From Branchinecta lynchi (taxonomy: Eukaryota > Arthropoda > Branchiopoda > Anostraca > Branchinectidae), in the NCBI GenBank assembly GCA_023053575.1, contig JAKZAP010000053.1:124001-188000 (forward strand): a stretch of DNA of 64,000 nt, written 5' to 3'. Shown piece after piece: positions 34,441 through 44,834 of this stretch. Numbering within the stretch: the stretch's first letter is position 1; each line of letters starts with the position of its first letter. The notes below the pieces were generated by a model. It was not told the origin of the DNA, did not search any database, and worked only from the letters and a program-made list of their open reading frames with translations. The position numbers and the translations under genes were made by a program.

Positions 34441-34890
34441 AGGCAGTGTTGCTTTCGATTTGCAATCACGACTTAAGCTGGCTTCAAAGGTTTACAATCG
34501 CATATTCTCTGTCCCGGATGTGGTACTGCTTGCATGAATCGACGATTCACGTCACTCGAGATCATAGGAAGAAGAATCACCGGAAAAGAAATAGTGATCA
34601 TTAAAGGGGATACTAAAGCCGCATTGGATTTACCCTTGTCTCGGCCCCGTCAAACAAATACCGTTTTATTTAACTACCATATCTGCTTAATGCCGTTTTA
34701 TTTGTCCTTGTTAATTTTCAGTGCCGTGTCACAGGACGCCATGAATGATGACATAATCTGGAAGCAAGTTTTGGTTCTGTCTGGTGTAGAGTTTCTCAGC
34801 TGCGTTTTATTTGTTATGCTTGTCCGTTATATTCATCTGACAATGCTAATAAAACGGCTTTAAACCGTGACAAGGCAGTAACGCGAAGAA
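34441..34890 (-). repeat. Inner part of right foldback arm with inverted R2 copy
   Basis: This is the inverse of 14.92-15.4 kb: 'ggaagaagaatcaccgg', 'ccgttttatttaactaccat', 'gtcacaggacgccatgaatgatg'. It marks how far the foldback arms extend inward. Identity is visibly lower here than at the tips. Confidence 0.65.
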
Positions 34891-34919
34891 GAAATACTCA
34901 AATCGAAAAATTACTAGAG

Positions 34920-36950
34920 GCGGAATCCCTAAAAGATTTATTTACCCCTTGACTGAGAATTCGAGTTGCCGACCCCTCAAAGTTACTATAGTTGGTGAAG
35001 ATACCTTTGTTTCCCACCCCTCTCTTCGCTGATAATTCTAGTTGCCGAACCCTCAAAGCTACTAAAATCAGGAAGGGAACCGTGAACTATGAATGTCGAT
35101 AGTTGCCGACCCCTCATAGAAGGAAAAGTTTGAATTCGTAATTTTTTTCCTCGTTTCAGTACTCTAAGGTACGATCCGTGCCAAGGTAATAAAATGAGGA
35201 AAGAAATGGAGGACTTGAAATATCTTAGTTGCTCACCCCTCGAAGCTACTATAACGAGGAAGGGAACGGCCAACTATGATTTTTGATAGTTGTCGACCCC
35301 GCAAAGGAGAAAAATTTTGAATTCCTAATTTTTCCTCGTTTTAGTACTCTAAGGTACCATCCGTAACTTCAGGGTACCAACATAAGGAAAAGGTGAACTT
35401 TTACAAATGTATGTTCCGACCCCTCACGAGGTATAAACAGGGGAAAAGCGCCAGTTTTCGAATATTAGAAGGAGGAAAATGTGAAATTTACAAATGTAAG
35501 TTGAAGACCCCTCACGAGAAACGAAACAGAGGAAAAGCACGGCGCAACTTGCCAGTCTTTCGAATACTAATAGGAGGAAATGGTGAACTTTTACAAATGC
35601 AAGTTGCCGACCCTCAACAGAGGAAAAGCACGGCACAGCTTGCTAGTTTTCGAATCCTAAAAGGAGGAAACGGTGAAATTTTACAAATGTATGTTGCCAA
35701 GCCCTCACGAGAAACTAAACAGGAAAAGCACGATGCATCTTGCCATTTGAATACTAAAAGGTGAACTTTTACAAATGTAAGTTGCTGACCCCTCACGGGA
35801 TACTAAACAGAGCAAAGCCTTGCCAGTTTTTTTTAGAATTCCGAATTTCTTTCCTAGTTTTAGTACTCTAAGGTACTATGCATCAAAAGTTCCTATAGTT
35901 GCCGACCCCTCAAAATTTAGAATTCCCAATTTCTTCCCTCATTTTAGTAACCTAAGGTGTCACCATCCGTGACAAGTTACTAAAACCAGGAAAGAAATGG
36001 CGGACTTGAAATATCTTAGTTTCCGACCCCTCACTGGACTCATGATCTGAGTCGCCTATCAACAGAGTGCTAAAAGGAGGAAACGGTGAACTTTTACAAA
36101 CGTAAGTTGCCGACCCCTCACGAGAAACTAAACAGAGGAAAAGCACGGCACAGCGCGCCAGTTTTTTTTTTTTCGAATAATAAAGGAGGAAAAGGTGAAC
36201 TTTTACAAATGTAAGTTGCCGACCCCTCACGAGAAACTAAACAGAGGAAAAGCACGGCACATCATTCGATTTTTTTTCGAATACTAAAAGGAGGAAAAGG
36301 TGAACGTGAACTTTTACAAAAGTAAGTTGCCGGCCCCTCACGGGATACTAAACAGAGGAAAGGCTTGCCAGTTTTTTCGAATTCCTCGTTGTGGTACTCT
36401 AAGGTACAACCCGTGAATAGTTACTGAAACCAGGAAAGAAACGGTGGACTTGAAATATCTTGGTTGCCGACCCCTCACTGGACTCATGATCTGAGTCGCC
36501 TATAATCAGAGTGCTAAAAGGAGGAAAAGGTGAACTTTTACAAACGTAAGTTGCCGACCCCTCACGAGAAACTAAACAGAGGAAAAGCACGGCACAGCGC
36601 GCCAGTTTTTTTTTTCGAATACTAAAAGGAGGAAAAGGTGAACTTTTACAAATGTAAGTTGCCGACCCCTCACGAGAAACTAAACAGAGGAAAAGCACCG
36701 CACAGCATTCCATTTTTTTTCGAATACTAAAAGGAGGAAAAGGTGAACTTTAACAAATGTAAGTTGCCGGCCCCTCACGGGATGCTAAACAGAGGAAAGG
36801 TTTGCCAGTTTTTCGAATACTAAAAGGAGGAAAAGGTGAACTTTAACAAAGGAAGCTGGAGACCCCTCACGGGATACTAAACAGAGGAAAGGCTTGCCAG
36901 TTTTTCGAATCCTCGATTCCTGGTATTTCTTTCCTCGTTTTAGTTTGCCT
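34920..36950 (-). repeat. Subterminal tandem repeats, right arm of foldback
   Basis: These are the same units as 13.19-14.81 kb in opposite orientation (AAAAGGAGGAAAAGGTGAAC, AAGTTGCCGACCCCTCACGAG, AAACTAAACAGAGGAAAAGC), in roughly 12-15 copies. The order of unit types mirrors the left arm only partly, so copy number differs between arms. The open minus-strand frames (for example 36399-36713) are repeat artefacts. Confidence 0.8.
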
Positions 36951-37015
36951 TTCCTGGTTTTAGTATTCTTTCCTGCTTTTCTCTTGCCTTTCCTTTCCTG
37001 CTTTTAGTCGATCCC

Positions 37016-38324
37016 ATGCCAGGGTTTGGTTCCGAATAGTTTCCTCTTGGGTACTATAACATCGGTGATTAAGCGAGGGAAAGACGCGGACCTTTGCAAA
37101 AGCTATCGGCCAATTACAGTTTCTTGTACCATAAGCAAAATCCTGGAATACATCCTTCTTCCAGAAATAGTTGAAAAATGTCGCTTTGGTTCAATGCAGT
37201 TTGGATTCCGTTCGAGCGCCAGTTGTGCGCACGCTCATCACATATTGACAAAAATGATGAAACAGGCTACCCGCGACAAGTCTGCTATACATATATGTTC
37301 TATAGATATAGCTGGTGCTTTTGACAATATAACGCACTCTCAGGCCCTATTTTCTCTCATTACTTCTGGCGTGAATCTGTCTGTTGTCTATCTGTTAAAA
37401 TTTTGGTATGGTCATTCTTCAGTAAGGTTCAAATGGCAAGGTAGCTTGTCAGAGATTATTCCAGTCCGAACTGGTGTTCGTCAAGGGGGAGTCTTATCTC
37501 CCTACATCTTCAAATCGGCCATATCTTCTTGTCTTGATTCTTTGCATCCTGCTTACTTGTATAAAGACCACGCCTTCAGCTACATAGCTTACGCGGACGA
37601 CTTGCTCTTAGTAAGCCGTACCCGATCCACACTCACCAAAAATGTCTGTAAGCTGTCGTCGGAACTTCTCAAAATCGGTCTTGAAGTTAACCTCTCAAAA
37701 TGTGAGTACCTGCATTTCAACCCTTCGTCAAATCGTTTGAATGCTAAAGCTTCTATCTCTCTTGGATCGTTCGTCGTCAGATCAACAGAATCTCTACGAT
37801 GGCTTGGCATAACATTCAAATCCTCGTTGTCAAAATTTTGCTCTTCGGTTGTTCAAGAAGTTTCTAGATCAATCCGTACCGCCTATGGGCGCATCGTCCC
37901 GAACCGGGGGCGCTATAATCGTAAAGCTTTGGGAAAATTGTACAGCACCTTCTGCGCTCCTTCTATACTATTTCGTTCTGGTGTCACTCATGTTCTGCGA
38001 AAGAAGGAGATAAAAAAGATGAGATCATGTTATTTTAAATATGCAAAGCACCTGCTCCACTTGTCGAAATTATGCCACAACCATACTTTGACGGAGAAGT
38101 TCAAAATTCAAGATGCAAGCGTTACCCTTTTGGATGTTTCTTCTTCGCTATCAAAAATCATTGACAACAGAACCCAACCAGCGCACGACCTTCTACACTG
38201 CTTCCTGGCCGACGATTGAAATTAAGTGTCTTTTTGTGTATGTATATGTGTTTTATTTACTTTCTTCATTTACTCCGCTTTCTGAAAACGGCGGGTTATA
38301 AATAAATTACTTACTTAATTACTT
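37016..38324 (+). pseudogene. LINE B ORF2, right piece: reverse transcriptase and 3' end
   Basis: The frame from 37026 resumes exactly where the left piece stopped. It carries YRPITVSCTISK, CSIDIAGAFDNI (motif A), GVRQGGVLSPYIF (motif B) and YIAYADDLLLVS (motif C), then WLGITFKS and a C-terminus ending at 38219. The 3' UTR has ACTCCGCTTTCTGAAAACGGCGGG, the counterpart of LINE A's, and ends in an (ACTT)n-type tail before the 8-bp duplication. The RT portion has no internal stop. The element is dead because it lacks its endonuclease and is split by 24 kb. Confidence 0.85.
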
Positions 38325-38407
38325 ACTAAATAGACTTAAAATTTGTACACAGTGACAAGCACATTAATCGGGTTCAGGAATGAAAAACTGGCTAAGAATT
38401 TCATGGG
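38325..38407 (-). mobile_element. Antisense LINE A copy (right piece)
   Basis: It is the inverse of LINE A 6700-6775 (ATTAATCGGGTTCAGGAATG, end of RT plus first 3' UTR bases) and directly continues the sequence interrupted at 12,467. It ends at a 5' truncation near 38,407. Confidence 0.85.
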
Positions 38408-39164
38408 AAATTGTTTTATTGTGTTATCTGTTATGAAAGTGTTGACAGTTCATTATAAAACCTGGAATTTGAGTCTCTGGGTTTAAAAATTAATGAATGC
38501 AGCTATGGAAGTTGGTTGCATTGGGATTGCAGCTACGAGGGGTCCTTCAAAGATGTAGGTCAGCGGATGCTTTCTTGGCTCATCCTGGCGATGCTTGTTC
38601 TGCATAACATTTCATGCATGACGTTTCAACAGATTACATCCCAAGTGTTCTGCAGCTCAAATGGCTTTCACAGATATTCCGGATCTAACTAGTACAGGCA
38701 GGGGCGTCGCTAGCCAGAACTCGAGGGGAGGGGAGTAGGCAACACTGGTCCAATTAGTGATGCAGTCATAGAGACATCCCCGATCTGCAAGGACGTTTAC
38801 TGTAACTCTTCGAGAGAGAGCTTGCTATATTTGTCTTGCTAGCTTTTTTGTTTTACAGCGGATCAGGAATGCATTGTATTCAAACAATGTTTACAACGTA
38901 TATACGTCAGCTACGATTCTTCATCAGCGATATTTCGACCCTTCTTGGCAAGGGTCCTCGTCAGGCTTGAATATATGTTCCAAAGTCAGCTTGGGCTCAA
39001 AGAGTATTTAGGAATGCATTGAGCTGCAGATACGCATTGTCTGTTGAAAATGCGCATCCTTTTGTTATCTGTTATGAAATTTCTGATGAAACTGAGAAGA
39101 GGTCGTATATCGTATGTGAACTACCTGATACTGATACTGAATACTCCGTAAGGCAAACTCAAGC
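38408..39164. other. Non-coding stretch with fragments
   Basis: A hAT-type start (CAGGGGCGTCGCTAGCC) occurs at 38,702. A partial copy of the 46-kb palindrome family sits at about 38915-38975 (TTTCGACCCTTCTTGGCAAGG). No gene was recognised. Confidence 0.35.
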
Positions 39165-39738
39165 CTGAACATGTTAAAGCTTTTATCAAAGCATAATGTC
39201 CCAAGTCTACACATCCTCAGGATTTATACCTCTTTCATAAGACCATTAATGGAGTACGCATGCGCAGTGTGGCATTTTGTCTAACTGCAGATCAAAACTC
39301 ACGTATTGAAAGAATCCAAAAACGCGCTCTCCATATTATCCATAAAGGCCCAAAAGTACCCTACTCCCTTCTTCTAAGAACATACACAGTTGATACATTG
39401 GAGAAACGGAGACTCAACCTATGCCTCGACATCGGTAAAAAACTTATTTCGCACCCCATCTACAATGAGTTTCTCCCTCCCCCATACAACAATGTAAGGG
39501 AAAGGCAAGAGCGAGCAGTTTCTACGAAGGTCCCAGTATTCCAACCAGTAGCGGCCAAACACAGCCGTTACCAAAACAGTTTTATACCAAAGATTGTTGA
39601 AATTTTAAATAGCCTTTGACCATTTGTACGTGCTTTTAAATGTTATGTTATGACAGTACTCACCAAATTTGGTTTTGTAACCGTGAAAGTGTGAATGAAT
39701 AAATTACTATTCTATTCTATTCTATTCTATTCTGACAC
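39165..39738 (+). pseudogene. 5'-truncated LINE, C-terminus of reverse transcriptase ORF
   Basis: The frame at 39260-39619 encodes the end of a LINE ORF2: RIERIQKRALHIIHKGP, then LEKRRLNLC, and RYQNSFIPKIVEILNSL. These are the usual C-terminal signatures of CR1/L2/RTE-like elements. Upstream, YACAVWHF is in another frame, so there is a frameshift near 39275. The copy ends in a (TATTC)n tail at 39696-39735. It is a dead fragment. Confidence 0.75.
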
Positions 39739-39748
39739 AATGTAGCTT

Positions 39749-40745
39749 TTTGGGATCCCAAAACGTAAGTGGAGGGATACCTATGATATCGCAAAAAATG
39801 TCCGTCTGTCCGTCCGTCCGTCCGTCTGTAAGCACGATAACTCTCGAAGGGAATGAGATATTTTGATGAAACTTGGTGTGAGGATTCGTTGGGTCGTCGG
39901 ACCAGTCAAGTTCGTTGATGGGCTTCGTAGCCCTACATTTAGGGGTGGGGGAGGGGGTTCAAATTAAGGGGCAAACAAAATATTTTGAAACAGCTAATTT
40001 GACAGTTGATTATGGAGTAAGAAGACATGCTGAACACGATGGTGAAAACCATTTTGTCATCGGACAAGTAGTTCGCCCGGAATCCGGCCAAAACCGGAAA
40101 GTTTGTTAAAATTAAAAGTTTTATTTGGGGTTGATTAGATGTTCGATTTAGGGCAAGAAGACATGCTGAACACTTATGCGAAAAAAACTTCTACCTGGAC
40201 ATGTAGCTCCCCCCGAATCCGTCCAAAACCGGAAAATTGTTAGAAGCTTAAGCTTTATTTCTAGTTGATTAGATAACCGATTTAAGGGTAAGAAGAGATG
40301 CTGAATCCCTGTTTGACAATCATATTTTACCCGGAAATATAGTTCGACCGGAATCCGGCTGGAGTCGGAAAATTTGTTATAAGTAAAATTTTTATTTGAA
40401 GTTGATTAGATGTTCATTATTGGGGAAAGAAGATACCCTGAGTTCGTTTTTGAGCTTTCTTTTTTCGCCGGACAAGTAGTTCTGGAGTTCGGCCGAAACC
40501 AGGAAATTGGCAGAAGTGGCAGGAAGTTTTCGTCAAAACAGATATGATTTATAGGGGTAAACACACATGCTGAATCCATATCTGAACTTGGTTTTCTCAG
40601 ATGACTAGCTATTTGGCCTTAATCTGTTTCTGAATTTTAATTGTAAAAATGTTCAAGGAGTCTGGCGATGACCGGATCTGGCTAAGACAAGACCCAGTTG
40701 TCTGGATCAGATATTGAATTTTTGGGATCCCATCGAAACCTTTGG
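39749..40745 (+). repeat. Repeat family R3, shorter copy
   Basis: It starts TTTTTGGGATCCCAAAACG and ends TTTTTGGGATCCCATCGAAA like the copy at 29.27 kb, but with fewer internal 125-130-bp units. Identity to that copy is high over long stretches. A truncated LINE end follows immediately after the shared terminus. Confidence 0.7.
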
Positions 40746-41085
40746 TCTTGTTTCTTTTTTTTCTTAACCCGCGCACACAAGACGAGGTTGGCAACTCTGA
40801 AAGAGGGAAAAGAACTGTTAAAATGCCCGCGTAACACGACAAGATTTTTAAACTCCTTCGTGCCGTACTACCTGAAGCACTACAACGACAATATCCTCAA
40901 ATCGAAGTGATAGCTCATCATGTGTATTCTTCCTGTTGCGTCTTTTGGCGTTTTTCTCTTCTTACTTGTTTGACGACACCCATGTTATTGTTTGACGATA
41001 CCCATGTTATTGTTTGACGATAACCATGTTATTGCATTGCGATAAAGGGAAAGAATAAAGATTATTTATTTATTTATTCTGGGGA
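40746..41085 (+). pseudogene. Very short LINE 3' end
   Basis: The frame at about 40793-40910 ends with TRFLNSFVPYYLKHYNDNIL, which resembles LINE ORF2 C-termini. It is followed by a non-coding 3' part and an (ATTT)n tail at about 41064-41080 after GAATAAAG. Everything upstream of the last 40 or so codons is missing. It is inserted at the end of R3. Confidence 0.55.
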
Positions 41086-41388
41086 TGGGCCCCCTTCCGT
41101 CCTAGGGCGGACCCTCCTTACGGTGGCTTTTATTTGACATTGCAGCTTTGAGACTGAGTTTCCAAGTTTTCAAATAAATAAATAAAAAACAACACTTTCG
41201 CGCAGGAGAAAAAACCTATGACGGTTTGCATTCGCGCGAAAGTTCACATAACTACTTAACTAAAAAAAATCAAATCCCTCTCACTCAACAATACTCAACC
41301 TCCCAGCCTCACCTTACCTCCCTGCCCACGCTTACCTCCCTAGCCCACCTTTCCTCCCCTAACCACCCTACCATTCCTTTGATTCCTT

Positions 41389-41610
41389 GTATGATTTTTT
41401 CATCGATATGTGAGGGCCCAGTAGGCCCCCAAGAGGAGCAATTGCCCCACCTCCCAAATTACGCACACGCTCTAAAGTATCGTCTTTCGTTTCAGATGAA
41501 ATAATTTCGAAGGAACCCCAATTCCAAGGAAACCATTTGGAGAACGAACAGAACTCGAATACAGTTTTTTTAATTTCCGACATTGATTCAAAAGGTGACA
41601 AACTTTTCCA
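41389..41610 (+). pseudogene. Partial duplicate of the zinc-finger gene's upstream exon
   Basis: 41389-41460 (GTGAGGGCCCAGTAGG) and the splice acceptor TCGTTTCAG at 41495 match the region leading into the C2H2 exon at 42,867. The exon start (EIISKEPQFQGN..., LISDIDS) parallels EIISEESQVQED..., LISDNDS. This copy is cut off at about 41,608 by a Harbinger-like MITE before any finger, so it is a pseudo-exon. Confidence 0.6.
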
Positions 41611-41611
41611 A

Positions 41612-41832
41612 TATTCGAAACTATGTGCCCTACTTACCGTAGTTACTACGCGTGACGTCACGGATTTTGGCGTCTAGGCGGTAATGCATTTTTTTTATTA
41701 TCGGTAAAATATCAATCCACGGGGTAATCCAGCCAATCACGTTACAGAGATCCGTAGTTACCACGCTGACTACGCTCCTGAGTATGGTAAGCTAATAGTT
41801 ACTATTGTTAGAACGGTGGAACACGCTCTTTC
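41612..41832. mobile_element. Relative of the 295-bp Harbinger-like MITE
   Basis: CCCTACTTACCGTAGTTACTACGC on the left and GAACGGTGGAACACGCTC on the right correspond to the 27,668-27,962 element. The left tip is eroded. It truncates the duplicated zinc-finger exon. Confidence 0.65.
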
Positions 41833-42866
41833 TGGATACTGTAAAGCTTGGCTTTCTTTTTTACAATTTATTTACGGCCTTGGCTATTTGAAGCCTTTTC
41901 CCAGGCCCATTGACTTCTAGCAAAATCTAGGCAAAATTCAGGTTGCGTTCAGAACTTAACGGATTGTTAACAAATTGTTATGAGCTGTTAACTCTTTGCG
42001 TCCCAGGTTTCTCATTTCGAAATTTAAGCTCCGCCCACATACGATTGCCGTTACAGAGCCGAAAGTGTGTTAACTATTTTGTTTGTATTGACTAAACTTT
42101 AGCCGATTATCTACGGCCCGTCATGACTGAGTCTCACGACTCATGTTATGATTTTTCTCGCTAGGTGAGGGCCCAGAAGGGGTAATTACCCCATATTTGA
42201 CGGTGCAAAACGGATAAGTCAGCTACATTTTATTAGAGCTATATTTCGGCCCTTCTTGGCAAAGGTCCTGTTCAGGCTCAAGCCGCTCAAGCTGGAAAAT
42301 AAACTTGTGGAAAAATAAATAAAGATTCAATTCGGTTCATTTGATTCCTCCAGGAATCGGAGAGTAAAAGACATAGTAAGCGCATATATAACTGGCCAAA
42401 AATACAAAACGACAACTATGACATAACAAGGCCGTATCGCATAAAACAGATCAACAAGAAAATATCAAACAAAAATTAAAATGTAAAACGTATGCATAAT
42501 AACTGAACCATCAGCTACAGCCTCAGCGAGGTTGTGATGGATTCGAGGAATTTTAGAAAGAAAATTAGCATGTTTTTTCTGTATGATATTTTAATTTTTT
42601 AATCATCTTCCTTAAATATCTGATTTTGTGAACTTCTTCTCTGAAAGCTGGTGCTGTGATTTCATCCTGGACACAGCTACTGTTTTGTTGTTCGATTGGG
42701 TCGTCGAAAGGGTAGAGATTCTTCTGCATTCTGGTTTTAGAATCACCTGTTAGACGTTTGGTTTTAGAGTCACCTTTTACACCTCACCTGTCTTCTTCTT
42801 CTTTCCAGCTAACTACCCCTCCTCCGAAATGACGTACCTGCTCTAAAATATTGTTTTTTGTTTCAG
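41833..42866. other. Intron-like region of the zinc-finger gene with inserts
   Basis: 42142-42195 (ATGATTTTTCTCGCTAGGTGAGGGCCCAG) matches 41389 and is separated from its expected continuation (about 42805) by inserted sequence. That insert includes a palindrome-family copy at about 42190-42265 (GACGGTGCAAAACGG, GGCCCTTCTTGGCAAAGGTCC). A polypyrimidine tract and TTTCAG at 42861-42866 precede the exon. Confidence 0.45.
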
Positions 42867-43411
42867 AGGAAATAATTTCGGAGGAATCCCAAGTTCAAGA
42901 AGACCATTTGGACAACGAACAGGGACTGACTACAATGTTCCTAATTTCCGACAATGATTCTCGAGTTGACCAGCATTTCAAAAGAGAGCCCGAAGATCAA
43001 AGTGATAGTAAGGAGAATCCGCTAGATGGACAAATATCTGACAGCATACATGTGAAAGAAACGTATTTTTCTTGCAACGTTTGTGAAAAGATGTTCGCTC
43101 GAAAGGCTCCTCTACTTGAGCATATGAGGATACACACATGCGAAAAGCCATATGCTTGTGAAGTTTGTGGACGACGGTTTGTCAAAAACAGCAACAGATC
43201 CAAGCATATGTTAAAACACACGGGCGAAAATCCATATTCCTGTGAAGTTTGCGGGAAAACGTTCGCCAACAAAATCAGCAAATCCAGGCATGTGTTAAAT
43301 CACGACACATATGTGCCAAACAAGTCTCATTCTTGCGACGTTTGTGAAAAAACATTCGGTAGAAAATCTTGTCTGCTTCTGCATATGAGGGGGGATGATG
43401 TCTCTACGTAG
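42867..43411 (+). CDS. C2H2 zinc-finger protein, 3' exon (partial gene)
   Basis: The exon starts after the acceptor GTTTCAG; the frame is open through it, so the true start codon is in an unseen upstream exon. About 70 acidic, serine-rich residues (DHLDNEQGL, KREPEDQSDSKEN) precede four C2H2 fingers. Three are complete: CNVCEKMFARKAPLLEHMRIH, CEVCGRRFVKNSNRSKHMLKH and CEVCGKTFANKISKSRHVLNH. The fourth, CDVCEKTFGRKSCLLLHMR, lacks its last histidine because the frame runs into tandem repeat DNA and stops. TGENPY linkers join the fingers. It is presumably a DNA-binding nuclear protein. The truncated finger suggests that the downstream repeat has replaced the original C-terminus. Confidence 0.65.
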
Positions 43412-43890
43412 ACACGACACTACATCGAAACGAAAAAAGCGTCAGTACATGGACACGTCACAACAGAGACACGACGGTACGAATTCCGACACTACATGGA
43501 CACGACGGTACAGGTACCGACACTACATGGACACGACGGTACAAGTACCGACACTACATAGACACGACAGTACAGGTGCCGACACTACGTAGACACTTTT
43601 TGATTTTCGACGTAGTGTCGGATTTTGTCCTCATAGTGACGTGTCCACGTAGTGTCGTTCGACGTACCGTCGTGTCTACGTAGTGTCGTTCGATGTACCG
43701 TCGTGTCTACGTAGTGTCGTTCGATGTACTGTCGTGTCTACGTAGCGTCGTTCGACATACCGTCGTGTCTATGTAGTGACGCCTTTTCGTTTTCGACGTA
43801 GTGACGTGTCTTCGTAGTGTCGGGCCTTTGTTTTTCTTCGTTCTGACGTGTCCATGTAGCGTCGTGTCCCTGTAGTGTCGGAAATGTGTG
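43412..43890. repeat. Two opposed blocks of 28-30-bp tandem repeats
   Basis: 43420-43600 repeats CGACACTACATGGACACGACGGTACAGGTAC on the plus strand; 43605-43880 repeats the inverse (GTGTCTACGTAGTGTCGTTCGATGTACCGTC). The blocks face each other around TTTTTGATTTTCGACG and would form a long imperfect hairpin. The repeats begin within codons of the zinc-finger exon end. Confidence 0.75.
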
Positions 43891-44834
43891 TCTCTTCCAT
43901 GTCGAAATTCCAGCTTAGAATATTGTCCAGGATTTTTTTTTTTTTTTACATGTTTAAAGGGCCGCTCCAGCATTGGTCTTCAGATCTCTTAGAAACACCA
44001 TCTGGCCCAGCTGGAAAACATAATTCTATTTTTTATTCCGTAGTCTCAGAAATGAAGACGGTGTGCCGCAAGACAAATTTAGGTGGCAACGCTGGTACTG
44101 TCGGAGTCTGACGGTGTTGCGATTCTCGCCCGCAGAAAGTTTGAATTGCATGCACATGCATCGCCAGAGCACGAAATTTTTCAACTTTCATTGCGCGATT
44201 TTCAGACTACAGACGTTAGAATGATAAATAAATACATCTAATCCAAGGTAAACACAAGCACGTGAAGATTTCTGTAGGTTGATTTGACCATTCTTTTTTC
44301 AGAAATGTCCTCAGCCTTAGCCTAGGCTACTTGTAACTTTTCCTGTACGTATACAGGAAAGCTGTTTTGTAGCTGTTTTTTTTGTTTGTTTTATAAACAC
44401 CATTCCAATTCAGCCATTTCTAGACAGATACCGATTATTATTTTGGCAGGTTTGTGATCTGTTAGTCACAGAAGGACAGCCCCACAATGGTATTGTCTGG
44501 GTATTGTTTACAGTGCAAAGAACTGGCATCAGCTGGTGTAGATTTCTTATATTACTGAACCACCAGATGGCACCACTGCCTGGAAGGTTGGAAATAAAGG
44601 GTATCAAAGTAAGGTAAACAAAGTCCGCGACGATCTTCACAAAAAGTTAATCTGAAGCAGCTCTGAAGTAGCTTTTTTCGCCTGTTCCAGCTGCCCGCCG
44701 TAGTTACTTTTCCAATGTACCCAAATTACCCAAACGTATAGTACAAAAAAGACGTACCATGCAAAATAGCATTTAGAAGATTGCCTTTACTAGCACCTGA
44801 TTTGTGTGATATTGGTGTGATAGACTGGTTAGCG
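43891..44834. other. Unassigned non-coding stretch
   Basis: It contains a T-run (43929-43947) and AT-rich sequence. No domain-bearing frame or paired termini were found. Confidence 0.3.

Larger units (their letters stand above)
13087..37015. mobile_element. 23.9-kb foldback (MULE-like) element
   Basis: The ends are perfect inverted copies starting GGGATCGACTAAAAGCAGG. They are flanked by the 9-bp duplication ATGCCAGGG at 13078-13086 and 37016-37024. The inverted termini run roughly 2.3-2.6 kb inward (to about 15.4 kb on the left and 34.44 kb on the right) and consist largely of tandem subrepeats. Removing the element plus one duplication (23,938 bp) puts the LINE B frame back in phase, so the whole 24 kb inserted as a unit. 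The 9-bp duplication and subrepeat-rich inverted termini match FB/NOF-type foldback elements of the MULE superfamily. No MULE transposase frame is visible inside, so it looks non-autonomous. A 1,042-bp relative lies at 55,655-56,696. Confidence 0.85.

Noticed and set aside
36399..36713. Open minus-strand frames (LFLCLVSREGSATYVCK...) repeated through both foldback arms as a possible gene
   Set aside because: The frame exists only because the subrepeat length and sequence recur; copies shift frame and have no start context or domain.
39740..39900. tRNA-like or regulatory role for the GTCCGTCCGTCCGTC run in R3
   Set aside because: It is a short microsatellite within a repeat; no cloverleaf or conserved box could be drawn.
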